A stretch of DNA of 42,511 nt from Acidobacteria bacterium RIFCSPLOWO2_02_FULL_67_21. GTDB taxonomy: Bacteria; Acidobacteriota; Vicinamibacteria; Vicinamibacterales; UBA2999. Below are positions 31,782-42,440 of this stretch, in pieces. Each line of letters starts with the position of its first letter. Position 1 is the stretch's first letter. Below the pieces are notes generated by a model. It was not told the DNA's origin, did no database searches, and worked only from the letters and a program-made list of their open reading frames with translations. Location of the stretch: positions 9,312-51,822 of the forward strand of contig MEKU01000093.1 of assembly GCA_001767195.1 (NCBI GenBank), read 5' to 3'. The position numbers and the translations under genes are program-made.

Positions 31782-32284
31782 GGGAGCACCAGCGCCGCCA
31801 TGGCGCCGGCCGCAATCGCCGGCGCGTAGGCAAAACGGTTGACCGTGCCGGCCTGCCGGATCTCGCCGGCTCCGGCACGGCTCGACAGCAGACGGCCCGT
31901 GCGGCGCACCGCCGCTCCGAGCTGACCGCGCGCGAGCGCCACTGCCAGAGCGAGCAGCGCGCCGGCCATCAGCGTGAACACGAACGCCCGGACCGTGTGC
32001 CCGGGTCCGAGCAAAGTCCCGACGGCGGCAAACAGCTTGACGTCACCGCCGCCGGTCGCCCCCATCAGGTGCCCTGGCAGCATCAGCAGCAGCCCCAGCG
32101 CCCCGGCGAGCAGCGCGCCGCCGACGCCGACGCGGCCCACGCCGGTGGCCGCAAGCGCCACGCCGGCCGCGCCGAGCGCCAGCGTCAGCGGATTGGGCAC
32201 CCGGCGCGTGCGCAGGTCGATCACAACGGCAGCGCCGGTTCCCAGGAGCAGCACAGCGGCGGCGACGAGGTCCGCAGTCGACAT
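31778..32284 (-). CDS. tadV: Prepilin peptidase TadV/CpaA
   Basis: 168 residues from ATG 32284, with about five membrane helices. It has the two catalytic aspartates of type IV prepilin peptidases: one in VIDLRTRRVPN and one in the GGGDVKL motif. There is no N-methyltransferase domain, as is usual for TadV. It cleaves Flp, TadE and possibly TadG leaders. Confidence 0.92.
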   Translation of the reverse strand: MSTADLVAAAVLLLGTGAAVVIDLRTRRVPNPLTLALGAAGVALAATGVGRVGVGGALLAGALGLLLMLPGHLMGATGGGDVKLFAAVGTLLGPGHTVRAFVFTLMAGALLALAVALARGQLGAAVRRTGRLLSSRAGAGEIRQAGTVNRFAYAPAIAAGAMAALVLP

Positions 32285-32314
32285 GGCGCGTTACCAGGGG
32301 GGCCTTCCGCGCCC

Positions 32315-32503
32315 CTAGGGAGTGGCGGCGTCGGTGAGTGCGGCGACGATCTGGGTCCAGATCGACGACACCTGCGCGCCGGCCTGCCCAAGCAGAAGCA
32401 CCGAGCCGAGCGCGATCAGGCCGGCCAGCAACGCGTACTCGATCAGGTCCTGACCCGTGACGTCGCGCACGAGAGCGCGCAAGCGAAGCTGCAAGTTCAC
32501 CAT
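32315..32503 (-). CDS. flp: Flp-type major pilin
   Basis: 62 residues from ATG 32503, with an excellent Shine-Dalgarno (ggaggtt). The motif VTGQDLIEYALLAGLIALGSV is the Flp prepilin signature: cleavage after Gly, then a Glu-Tyr pair in a hydrophobic helix. It heads the Tad operon, as expected for the most abundant product. Confidence 0.93.
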   Translation of the reverse strand: MVNLQLRLRALVRDVTGQDLIEYALLAGLIALGSVLLLGQAGAQVSSIWTQIVAALTDAATP

Positions 32504-32946
32504 GACGAAACCTCCGTGGCGTCCAGGGACGCGCGGTCTGTGTTGACAAGCGGCGATCGCCACGACATGAGGCGGCCGCAGTGCAGCCGCCTCTTCCGCA
32601 ACGCACGTGCCAGCGGTCACGATCGATGCATCGGCGTGGCGCAACTGCTCTCGATTGGCGCGTTTACGACGTGCAGCAAAACGCGCGCGTGGTCCTTCGC
32701 CTGCACACGGATGCGTCGGCACCGCCGCACATTCGTAACCGCGTGCGTCGATTTCGTCCCTGCGTGCATCGGCGCGGTCGTCGGCGCCATCTCTGAAATT
32801 CCTGATACGAGAACGCAACCGCAGCGCGCCTCGGCGCACATCTGTAATCCGGAATGCAGAGTCGTGGCACGAGCGGACGGCCGTGCGAAGTTTGGCGGGG
32901 AATTCGGCGTGGAACGGGGCTTGCCTCGATCCGCCCGGGGGAATCC
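32504..32946. other. Intergenic region between divergent flp and membrane-protein genes
   Basis: 443 bp without a convincing gene. Open frames here lack family resemblance and good start signals. It must hold the promoters for the Tad operon and the plus-strand pair. I found no clear sigma-70 or sigma-54 promoter and no long repeat. Its base composition is somewhat less GC-rich than the flanks, as judged by eye. Confidence 0.6.
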
Positions 32947-33231
32947 ATGATCTCGCGCCTGTCGCACGTCTGCAGCGACGCTCTGGCCTCGGTCGCTGTG
33001 CTGGCAGCCGTGCTGCTCGTGCTCGTCTCCGTCGACGTGCGCGTGCGCGAGCAGCTCCACACGGCCATCGGCGCGACCACACCGGCCACGCTGGCGGATC
33101 TGACGGCGCAGGTGGGCGACGCGGGGGCGGTGCTGGTGGAGGCGGCGTGGACGCAGAGCGTCGATCACGCGCCGATGATGATCTTCGTGGTGGTCGCCTC
33201 GGTGCTGCTGCTGTCACTGGTGCGCTCGTGA
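32947..33231 (+). CDS. Small two-helix membrane protein divergent from flp
   Basis: 94 residues from ATG 32947 behind a gggggaa ribosome binding site. Hydrophobic helices lie at about 13-32 (ASVAVLAAVLLVLVSVDV) and 76-93 (MMIFVVVASVLLLSLVR), with a polar stretch between them. No family recognised. Its stop overlaps the next start by four bases (GTGA), so the pair is co-translated. Placement suggests a role linked to the Tad pilus. Confidence 0.6.
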   Translation: MISRLSHVCSDALASVAVLAAVLLVLVSVDVRVREQLHTAIGATTPATLADLTAQVGDAGAVLVEAAWTQSVDHAPMMIFVVVASVLLLSLVRS

Positions 33232-33908
33232 CGAAACCGCTGATTCTCGCCATCGAACCCGACCGGGCGCAGGGCGCGCAGCTCGCGTCGATCGCGCGCC
33301 GCCTCGGCGCCGAGCTCGTGCTGAAGGAGAGCGCGCCCGACGCCATCGAGCTCCTGGAGGGCCCTCTGCCCGACCTGATCCTGATTCCCGCCCTGCTCTC
33401 GCTGCGGGACGACCTCGCGCTGACCGCGCGGCTACGGGAGCTCGGCGAGGCAGGGGATCACATCCAGACGCTGAACACTCCCATCCTCGAGACCGCAGAA
33501 CCGGCCTCGTCCGGGGGGATGCTCGCGGCGCTCCGGCGCGACCGGCCGCGGGCGGCCGGGCCCACCGCATGCGACGCCGACACGTTTGCCGGGCAAATGG
33601 AGATCTATCTCGAGCGCGCGGTCGCGCGCCGAGGCTCCCCTGCCCTGCCCGGGCCCGAGCCACCGGCGCCCGAGCCACCAGCGCCCGAGCCACCGCCTGC
33701 GCTCGTGACGGAGGCACCGCCGGCACAGCCGGACGACACTCCTGTCGCGCCGGAGGCACCGCCTCTGTCAGCCTCGGATCACGATCCCGAAGAGGCCGAC
33801 GCCGTGGTGATGTGCGACGTGTCGGACTGGAGCTGCTTCGACCCGGCGGAGTCGCGGTTCGTGGCGCTGCTCGCGAAGCTCGACGAGATTACGGCACGCG
33901 AGTCGTAA
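33228..33908 (+). CDS. Degenerate receiver-like protein with Pro/Ala-rich linker
   Basis: 226 residues from GTG 33228. The first 85 residues resemble a CheY-like receiver: LILAIEPDRAQGAQLASIAR, then a DLILIPALLSLRDD strand where the usual phospho-Asp position is not Asp. A stretch with PEPPAPEPPAPEPP repeats follows, then an acidic C-terminus (ADAVVMCDVSDWSCFDPAESRFVALLAKLDEI). It would not be phosphorylated in the normal way and may act as a docking protein. TadZ in the same locus also has a receiver-like domain. Confidence 0.55.
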   Translation: MTKPLILAIEPDRAQGAQLASIARRLGAELVLKESAPDAIELLEGPLPDLILIPALLSLRDDLALTARLRELGEAGDHIQTLNTPILETAEPASSGGMLAALRRDRPRAAGPTACDADTFAGQMEIYLERAVARRGSPALPGPEPPAPEPPAPEPPPALVTEAPPAQPDDTPVAPEAPPLSASDHDPEEADAVVMCDVSDWSCFDPAESRFVALLAKLDEITARES

Positions 33909-33917
33909 ACACTAATA

Positions 33918-33986
33918 CGTACGTAGTGCCGGGCTTCAGCCCGGCTAAGGCAGCTTCAGCCCGGCTAAAGCCGGGCACTACGTACG
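33918..33986. repeat. REP-like palindrome, copy 1
   Basis: Outer arms cgtacgtagtgcc and gggcactacgtacg enclose two copies of cttcagcccggct. The same core recurs at 37784, 38446 and 42444. It lies between convergent genes (the plus-strand gene ending at 33908 and the minus-strand gene ending at 33996) and could stop transcription from both sides. Confidence 0.8.
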
Positions 33987-33995
33987 GACGCGCGT

Positions 33996-34658
33996 TCAGC
34001 GCCGCGTGGCCGGGCGGCGCACCGGCCCCGGCCGGTAGGTCAGCATGACGTTGCTGATGACGGCAACCGGACGCCCGGGCGCGCTGAAGTTGTCCACGCC
34101 GTCGGGCCGGACGACCGCGAGCTTCTCGCCGAGGATGCTCACCGACTGCTCCGCGGCCGGAATGACGATGGAAATCGGCTCGGTCCCGGTGGGCGCGACC
34201 GCCTTCACGCCGCCCGGCCCGGCTCCTCCCCCCACGCGGTCGAGCAGATCGGCGGCCGTACGGAACTCGTTCTGGACGACCGCGCGCGCCAGCAGGGTGT
34301 TGTCTGCGGTGAGCACGCCGATGGTGGCGGTGTAGTGCCGGTACGCACGGTTGGCCTTGATCAGCTCCTCGGAATAGGTGTGGCGGTTGTGCAGATCGAA
34401 AGTCAGCGTCACCGTCCCGGTGTGGGGCGGCAGCGGGATGATGATGCCGGCGGCGGGATCGCGCCCGGTCAGCACGTCGCAGAACGATCGGCCGGACGTC
34501 ACGCCCTGTCCCAGAAGCGAGAGGCAGTCGAACACCGCCGGCTCCGTCTTCGCGGCGGGCTGGGCCGGCCTCCGCGCGGCGGCGCGCTGCGCGCCGGCAG
34601 CGGCCGGCCAGCACGCCAGCAGCACGAGGAGCAACGCACCGGCGTGGCGCATGCGCAT
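33996..34658 (-). CDS. Secreted protein of unknown function coupled to folE
   Basis: 220 residues from ATG 34658, which shares one base with the folE stop. A clear signal peptide (ALLLVLLACWPAAAGAQ, about residues 7-23) is followed by an Ala/Pro/Arg-rich linker and a beta-rich domain (TGTVTLTFDLHNRHTYSEEL; ISIVIPAAEQSVSILGEKLA). Two cysteines near residues 43 and 58 could pair. No known family recognised. Confidence 0.7.
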   Translation of the reverse strand: MRMRHAGALLLVLLACWPAAAGAQRAAARRPAQPAAKTEPAVFDCLSLLGQGVTSGRSFCDVLTGRDPAAGIIIPLPPHTGTVTLTFDLHNRHTYSEELIKANRAYRHYTATIGVLTADNTLLARAVVQNEFRTAADLLDRVGGGAGPGGVKAVAPTGTEPISIVIPAAEQSVSILGEKLAVVRPDGVDNFSAPGRPVAVISNVMLTYRPGPVRRPATRR

Positions 34659-35257
34659 CACTCGCTGACGCACGTCAATCCGGCCACGGACGGCGCCCCG
34701 GCCGGCGTGTCGCTCTTGTGACGGATGAGCTCGAGAAATTCCATCCGCGTCCTCGCGTTGTCCCTGAACGCGCCCATCATCGCGCTGGTCACGGCAAACG
34801 AGTTCTGCTTCTCCACCCCGCGCATCGACATGCACAGATGGGTGCCCTCGCACACCACCGCCACGCCGAGCGGGTCGATCTTCTCCACGATCGTCGCCGC
34901 AATCTGGTTGGTCATCCGCTCCTGGATCTGCAGGCGCCGTGCAAACACGTCGACAAGCCGGGGAATCTTGCTGAGACCGAGGACCTGCCGCCGGGGGATG
35001 TACGCCACATGACACTTGCCGAAGAACGGCAGCATGTGGTGCTCGCACAGGCTGTAGAAGTCGATGTCCTTCACGATCACCATCTCGCTGTAGTCGACGG
35101 TGAACAGCGCATCGTTGAGGATGGTATCGAGGTCGGCGGCATACCCGCTGGTCAGGAACCGCAGCGCACGCTCCACGCGTTCCGGCGTGCGCACGAGGCC
35201 CTCGCGTGAGGGATCCTCGCCCAGCTCCAGCAGCAGGCGTCTGATCAGGTCCTGCAC
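34658..35257 (-). CDS. folE: GTP cyclohydrolase I
   Basis: 199 residues from GTG 35257; the frame is open further up, but homologues start about here. Zinc ligands are in [21 protein letters not shown] and [13 protein letters not shown]. Also present are the [13 protein letters not shown] segment and EFLELIRH near the end. It converts GTP to 7,8-dihydroneopterin triphosphate, the first step of folate or tetrahydrobiopterin synthesis. The family and length are standard. Confidence 0.96.
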   Translation of the reverse strand: MQDLIRRLLLELGEDPSREGLVRTPERVERALRFLTSGYAADLDTILNDALFTVDYSEMVIVKDIDFYSLCEHHMLPFFGKCHVAYIPRRQVLGLSKIPRLVDVFARRLQIQERMTNQIAATIVEKIDPLGVAVVCEGTHLCMSMRGVEKQNSFAVTSAMMGAFRDNARTRMEFLELIRHKSDTPAGAPSVAGLTCVSE

Positions 35258-35316
35258 GCAGGCATTGTACGCCGGGGCCGCCGCTCGACGATGAGCGGCC
35301 TCGCGGCGGCACCGGC

Positions 35317-35811
35317 CTACGTACGGAGGGGCGCCTGCTCGCGCCAGAAGCCGAGCGCCTGCTGCGCAGGGCGATCGGAGAAGCTGAAGAGCACGGCGTC
35401 CTCCTCCGCCTCGTGCGAGATGGCCGTCCAGGACGGCGCCACGAAGAGGTCGCGAGGGCCCCAGGTCCATGCCGCCTCGCCGATGCGGGTGCGCCCGCGG
35501 CCTTCCACCACCATGTAGACCGTCGCGTCGGTTCCCCGATACGGCCCGCCGCGGAAGCCGCGCGGCAGCAGCTGCATGAACGCGCCGATGGTGGGCATCG
35601 GCGGCCCTCCGCTCGCCGGGTTCACGAAACGGAGCTTCACCCCGTGGCAGGCATGCACCGGTCCGTTCCGGAAGAGCGTCTCGAGCGTCTCGCCGGCATC
35701 CAGTCCACCGGCAGCATGTTGGCGGCGTACCTCGCGTCGGAATCGCCCTCGGGCACTGCGCTCGGCGCTCAAGCCGGCCGTCGTGAACCCCGTCGCTGTC
35801 GTGCTCTCCAT
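35317..35811 (-). CDS. Half-length gentisate-dioxygenase-like cupin protein
   Basis: 164 residues from ATG 35811. The sequence ([62 protein letters not shown]) matches the C-terminal cupin of gentisate 1,2-dioxygenases. The family is normally about 350 residues, with the iron site in the N-terminal cupin, which is absent here. The upstream DNA belongs to the divergent FAH gene, so the first half is not nearby. It is either a truncated gene or a stand-alone cupin that has lost the dioxygenase activity. Context (FAH hydrolase next door) recalls gentisate catabolism, where an FAH-type enzyme acts downstream. Confidence 0.7.
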   Translation of the reverse strand: MESTTATGFTTAGLSAERSARGRFRREVRRQHAAGGLDAGETLETLFRNGPVHACHGVKLRFVNPASGGPPMPTIGAFMQLLPRGFRGGPYRGTDATVYMVVEGRGRTRIGEAAWTWGPRDLFVAPSWTAISHEAEEDAVLFSFSDRPAQQALGFWREQAPLRT

Positions 35812-35926
35812 TACGTCCTCCGTCCTTCGATTATGCGCTCGCCGGCCGCCGCCGCGAACGGGTGCCGGCCACGGCCACGCTTCGGCCCAGAGAACCGCGA
35901 ACCGGCATGGTAGTCTGTGGGCCGCC

Positions 35927-36847
35927 GTGAAATACGTGACCTTCTCGCTCGAACGCGACCCGCAGCCCCGGCTTGGCGTCCTGCGCAACGACCGGATCAT
36001 CGACCTCCAGACGCTGTCCCCCTCCGGGAGCGCCACAGCGCTCCCCGCGGCGCTGCTCGACCTCATCCGCGGCGGGCCTTCCGTGTGGCAGCGCGTTTCC
36101 CGGGAACTGTCGTCGCGGCTCAAAGGCGGACGCGAGCCGGAGGGGTACGGCACGGGCGACATCCGCTGGCACGCGCCGATCCCCAGGCCCCCGAAAAACG
36201 TGATGTGCGTCGGCCGCAATTACGCGAGCCACGCGCAGGAAAGCGCGCGGGCGCGGGGCACCGAAGTCAAGCTGCCGGAGGTGCCGATGTTCTTCACCAA
36301 GGCGCCGACGACGGTGGTCGGACCGTTCGACGAGGTGCCGTGGGACCCGGGCACCACGCAGCAGGTCGACTGGGAAGCGGAGCTCGGCGTCGTGATCGGC
36401 CTGCCGGGCCGGACCATCAGCCGCAGCCGCGCGCTCGAGCACGTCTTCGGCTACACGGTCATCAACGACGTCACGGCGCGCGATCTGCAGCAGCGGCACG
36501 GCCAGTCCTTCAAGGGCAAGAGCCTCGACGGCTTCTGCCCGATGGGGCCCTGCGTCGTGACGGCGGACGAGTTCGGGGACCCGCATGACAAGTCGGTGGG
36601 CCTGCGCGTGAACGGAGTCGTCAAGCAGAAGGGCAACACCCGCGACATGATCTTCCGCATCGACGCGCTCATCGAATCGCTGTCGCACGGCCTGACGCTC
36701 GAACCGGGCGACATCCTCGCCACCGGCACGCCCGATGGAGTGGGGTTTGCGCGCACGCCGCCGGAGTTTCTCGGCGACGGCGACATCATGGAGACCGAGA
36801 TACAAGACATCGGCACGATGCGCAATCGCATCGTCGCCCGTTCCTGA
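35927..36847 (+). CDS. Fumarylacetoacetate hydrolase family protein
   Basis: 306 residues from GTG 35927. The N-terminal 80 residues form the small FAH N-domain. The catalytic domain starts at KNVMCVGRNYASHAQE; VDWEAELGVVIG carries the metal-binding acidic residues, VINDVTARDLQ and KSLDGFCPMGP follow, and it ends with ILATGTPDGVGFAR. Members cleave C-C bonds in diketoacids (fumarylpyruvate, acylpyruvate) or decarboxylate oxaloacetate. The divergent gentisate-dioxygenase-like cupin makes a fumarylpyruvate-type substrate tempting but unproven. Confidence 0.88.
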   Translation: MKYVTFSLERDPQPRLGVLRNDRIIDLQTLSPSGSATALPAALLDLIRGGPSVWQRVSRELSSRLKGGREPEGYGTGDIRWHAPIPRPPKNVMCVGRNYASHAQESARARGTEVKLPEVPMFFTKAPTTVVGPFDEVPWDPGTTQQVDWEAELGVVIGLPGRTISRSRALEHVFGYTVINDVTARDLQQRHGQSFKGKSLDGFCPMGPCVVTADEFGDPHDKSVGLRVNGVVKQKGNTRDMIFRIDALIESLSHGLTLEPGDILATGTPDGVGFARTPPEFLGDGDIMETEIQDIGTMRNRIVARS

Positions 36848-36861
36848 GACGAAGGTGACTC

Positions 36862-37569
36862 GTGGATTACACCCGCATCGAAGCACAGCTCACCGCCGAG
36901 CTCGGCCTCACCCATCGTCCGGTGGCCGTGGCATTCCGGCAGACGCCACCCGCGGGCGTCGACAAATGTGAAGGCGTACAGCCCTCGGGCTGCAGCTACT
37001 GGAAGCTGGCGTCGGAAGGCCGCACGTTCTATACCGTGGCGGCCGATCACTACAACTGCCCGATCGGCTCGTACACCCACCGGATCGACCTGCCCGCGGA
37101 GCGCGCGCAGGAGCTCAACGAGACGCTCGGCCTGATGACGCAGGTTGGCTACCTTCGCATGGAAGAGGTGTCGTCCATCCCTCGGCTGCATGAGACGCCG
37201 GGGGCGGTGGTCTACGCGCCGCTCGGCGCCACGCCGGTCGAGCCCGACGTCGTGCTGTTCTGGGGCCCGCCGGGCCGCGTCATGGTGCTCCAGGAAGCCG
37301 CGATCCGGGCCGGCATCGCCGCGAACTTCAGCACGCTCGCGAGACCGACCTGCATGGTGCTGCCGGCGGCGCTCAGCAGCGGCACCGTCGCAAGCACGGC
37401 CTGCGTCGGGAACCGTGTCTATACCGGCCTCGACGAGGCTGAGCTGTATGTGGCGGTGCCGGGCCGCGACCTCGCCCGTCTCGCTGCTGACGCGGCCGTG
37501 GTTCGCAGCGCGAACGAGGCGCTGCTGGCCTACCATCAGGGACGCAAACAGGAACTGGCACGCGTCTAG
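36862..37569 (+). CDS. DUF169 family protein
   Basis: 235 residues from GTG 36862, 14 bp after the FAH stop, so probably co-transcribed. The cysteine-containing N-terminal part (VDKCEGVQPSGCSYWKLAS; DHYNCPIGSYTH) and the VVYAPLGATPVEPDVVLFWGPPGRVMVLQEA stretch are typical of DUF169. The family is widespread in archaea and anaerobes and its biochemical role is not established. Cysteines at about 33, 40, 63 and 172 could bind a metal or cluster. Confidence 0.82.
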   Translation: MDYTRIEAQLTAELGLTHRPVAVAFRQTPPAGVDKCEGVQPSGCSYWKLASEGRTFYTVAADHYNCPIGSYTHRIDLPAERAQELNETLGLMTQVGYLRMEEVSSIPRLHETPGAVVYAPLGATPVEPDVVLFWGPPGRVMVLQEAAIRAGIAANFSTLARPTCMVLPAALSSGTVASTACVGNRVYTGLDEAELYVAVPGRDLARLAADAAVVRSANEALLAYHQGRKQELARV

Positions 37570-37596
37570 CCCTGCGAATGCCGCAGGGGGTGCGCG

Positions 37597-37740
37597 ATGC
37601 TGTTCGTCGTCTTCGTGCTGCTGGCACTGTGGCTGCTCGGAATCATTACGACCACCACCTTCGGCGGATGGCTCCACATCCTGCTGGTTGTGGCGATCGT
37701 CTTCCTGCTGATCAGGGTGATTCGAGGGCAGCCCGTGTGA
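37597..37740 (+). CDS. Tiny lmo0937-type membrane protein
   Basis: 47 residues from ATG 37597, preceded by a gcaggggg ribosome binding site. Two hydrophobic helices (FVVFVLLALWLLGI and ILLVVAIVFLLIRVI) flank the short loop TTTTFGGWLH. This matches the lmo0937 family of small membrane proteins found in many phyla. Function unknown; often considered stress related. Confidence 0.75.
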   Translation: MLFVVFVLLALWLLGIITTTTFGGWLHILLVVAIVFLLIRVIRGQPV

Positions 37741-37783
37741 CTGGAAGCGGTGTCATAACCGACCTCGGGCGCGTATTTCGTAC

Positions 37784-37822
37784 GTAGTGCCGGGCTTCAG
37801 CCCGGCTGAAGCCGGGCACTAC
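37784..37822. repeat. REP-like palindrome, copy 2
   Basis: gtagtgcccggctt and its complement flank a cccggct core, forming a near-perfect 39-bp palindrome. It lies between the convergent lmo0937-type gene and the DinB-like gene and may act as a two-way terminator. Confidence 0.82.
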
Positions 37823-37841
37823 ACCCGTTATGAAATCAGTT

Positions 37842-38366
37842 CTACCTCGATGACGATGGATCGGGCCCGCAGGAGCGGGTGCGCAAGCTCGACGCGGCCA
37901 TCGATCGAGACCGCGGGTCCTCGAGCGGCGGCGCGCCGACCGCAAGCCGAATCTGCATCTGGTGATGCCAGAGCTCGGTGAACTCACGCCCGATGTCGAA
38001 CCCCGCGGCTGATGCCATCTCTCCGGCCCACGAGACGCCGAAGAGCCCGGGGCCGTCGAGCGGCGTGCGCTCGAAGAAGTCGGCCAGGTCGCCGCTCGCC
38101 AGCTCGAACAACTCCGTCAGCACCTGCGGGCTGAAGCGCCTCGTCACCGTCACCCAGTCGTGATTCAGCGAGTTGATGAAGCGGACGAAATCGCGCTCGC
38201 CGGCAATCGGACACGGCGGAGGCGGCGGCACCAGCCCGTCGCGCTGAAACGAGACGCGGCGCAGGGTGAGGTCGATGAGATGCGCCACGATGTCGCGCAC
38301 GACCCAGGTGCCGGCACGCGTCCCGCGGTTCCAGTCCTCCGCCGCCAATCCTCGAAGCACCGGCAC
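37842..38366 (-). CDS. DinB/MDMPI-like metal-binding protein, shortened N-terminus
   Basis: 174 residues from GTG 38366. The segment TWVVRDIVAHLIDLTLRR with its His, and later FTELWHHQMQIRLAVG (HxxxQ), are the metal-site parts of the DinB/mycothiol-dependent maleylpyruvate isomerase N-terminal fold. Homologues usually start about 15-20 residues earlier. The frame continues upstream (FRPVSSALVPVLRGL reads well) but only to a TAA inside the REP/tandem repeat, with no standard start codon before GTG 38366. The original start may have been replaced by the repeat. Confidence 0.65.
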   Translation of the reverse strand: MPVLRGLAAEDWNRGTRAGTWVVRDIVAHLIDLTLRRVSFQRDGLVPPPPPCPIAGERDFVRFINSLNHDWVTVTRRFSPQVLTELFELASGDLADFFERTPLDGPGLFGVSWAGEMASAAGFDIGREFTELWHHQMQIRLAVGAPPLEDPRSRSMAASSLRTRSCGPDPSSSR

Positions 38367-38415
38367 GAGCGCGGAGCTGACCGGCCGGAAGAACGGGCGT
38401 GTATCGATCGCCGTA

Positions 38416-38500
38416 TTAATCGTAGAGGCCGGTTAATCGTAGAGGCCGGGCTTCAGCCCGGCCTCGGCGGATCTCGCACCCGCGAAGGCCCGCCGCTACG
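38416..38500. repeat. REP-like palindrome, copy 3, with 17-bp tandem duplication
   Basis: A perfect 17-bp direct repeat (ttaatcgtagaggccgg at 38416 and 38433) runs into the palindrome ggccgggcttcagcccggcc (38444-38463). A partial outer arm (aggcccgccgctac) lies near 38486. It is located between the kinase-like gene and the DinB-like gene, both on the minus strand. Confidence 0.78.
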
Positions 38501-38516
38501 TCCCAATGAATCACGC

Positions 38517-41297
<2,781 letters not shown>

Positions 41298-41377
41298 GTC
41301 GCGCCCATGATACACGCGAGGCGCCGCGGCCCGGCAGAGAGGCCGCGGCGCGCCGTGGTGTGGAATAATCTGGGGCC

Positions 41378-41539
41378 ATGGGTGCAACTCTTCGAACGTC
41401 GGTCATTCGCCGGCAGCGTCAGCGGAAGGAAAAGCGGCTGAAGCTGCGGCGCAAGCTCGCGCAGGTCTCAGGGGCGGAACGCCAGGCGATCGAGGCGAAG
41501 CTCGCCAGGACCTACAGGACGGCGATCGTCGGACCGTAG
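41378..41539 (+). CDS. Small basic protein (DUF6800-like)
   Basis: 53 residues from ATG 41378. It is very Arg/Lys-rich (VIRRQRQRKEKRLKLRRKL), followed by an amphipathic helix (AERQAIEAKLARTYRTA). It resembles short DUF6800-type proteins known mainly from Planctomycetes; the match is by pattern only. It is divergent from the kinase-like gene by 80 bp. Possible nucleic-acid binding. Confidence 0.5.
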   Translation: MGATLRTSVIRRQRQRKEKRLKLRRKLAQVSGAERQAIEAKLARTYRTAIVGP

Positions 41540-41551
41540 CGCGGGCCGGCG

Positions 41552-42418
41552 CTACTGCCGCGGGAAGACGTCCTGGAACCTGACCTGGATGTCGGGACCG
41601 GATCCGGTGGATTTGACGAACGCCACGATGTCGAGCAGCTCCTGCAACGTGAATCGTGACGCATAGTCGGTCGGCATCACCGATCCCGGCATGGTGGTGA
41701 GGGAGACGACGTCGCTCTTGTTGATCGTGCGCAGCATGGGCGGCAGCGAGCGAGTGTCGTAGAAACGGACCACCTCCTCGGTCTCGCCTGCCTTGATTCC
41801 CGTGAGGACTTCGAGCCTGGTGGTCAGGCGCGACGGCGCGTAGGCCCCGTCTTTCAGACGGTGCGGCGCGAGCACGATCTTCTCGAAGAGCTCGCGCGCC
41901 GACTTGCTGGCCGCCTTCTGGGCGAGGTCGGGCCCGACGCGCCCGCCGCGGCCGTTCACCGAGTGGCACACGTAGCAACTGTGCGCCCGCTGCGGTCGGA
42001 AGAACGCCGTTTCCCCGGCTGCCGGATCGCCCCGGAGCCCTGAGTCGGGCGGGCGCTGGGCATTTTGCAGCGACGCGACATACCGCGCCACGGCCTCGAT
42101 CTCGCGTGTCGTGAAGACGCCGGTGAACCGCGGCATCATCGTGCCGGGCCGTCCCTCGCTCATGGCCTGCCGGACGTACCCGGGCGTGAACTTCGTGCCG
42201 CGGAGGGAGGGGGCCGAGCTGCCGATGCCCGCCTCGCCGTGACAGACCTGACACGTCGTGGAGAAGAGCTCCCCGCCCTCCTGCGACGTGCGGGCGGCGC
42301 CGCGCGCGCCCGGCGTCTGGGCCGAGACGCGCGCAGGCTGCACACCGACGGCGCTCGCGGCAATCCATATGCCCGCGATGGCCACAGCGTACCTAGTCGT
42401 GATCCACTGCACGTTCAA
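41552..42418 (-). CDS. Secreted di-heme cytochrome c
   Basis: 288 residues from TTG 42418 (GTG 42412 also possible); a gagagagg site lies 6 bp before TTG. The signal peptide spans about 10-34. Heme motifs are C56-QV-C59-H60 and C148-YV-C151-H152. Axial methionine candidates are in GTMMPRF and GSVMPTDY. The first half is a class I cytochrome c. The second (CHSVNGRGGRVGPDL to LLDIVAFVKS) resembles the Planctomycete/Verrucomicrobia putative heme-binding domain that often accompanies PQQ or sugar dehydrogenases. Its electron partner is not in the window. Confidence 0.9.
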   Translation of the reverse strand: MNVQWITTRYAVAIAGIWIAASAVGVQPARVSAQTPGARGAARTSQEGGELFSTTCQVCHGEAGIGSSAPSLRGTKFTPGYVRQAMSEGRPGTMMPRFTGVFTTREIEAVARYVASLQNAQRPPDSGLRGDPAAGETAFFRPQRAHSCYVCHSVNGRGGRVGPDLAQKAASKSARELFEKIVLAPHRLKDGAYAPSRLTTRLEVLTGIKAGETEEVVRFYDTRSLPPMLRTINKSDVVSLTTMPGSVMPTDYASRFTLQELLDIVAFVKSTGSGPDIQVRFQDVFPRQ

Positions 42419-42440
42419 GAACCGCCTCTCTCTAGGTCTG

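Noticed and set aside
29449-31878. An 809-codon minus-strand frame overlapping cpaC and cpaB
   Set aside because: It is an out-of-frame shadow; the cpaC and cpaB frames carry the secretin and SAF motifs.
32504-32600. Sigma-54-like promoter upstream of flp
   Set aside because: A TGGC and a CTTG are present but with wrong spacing for the -24/-12 elements, so no promoter call was made.
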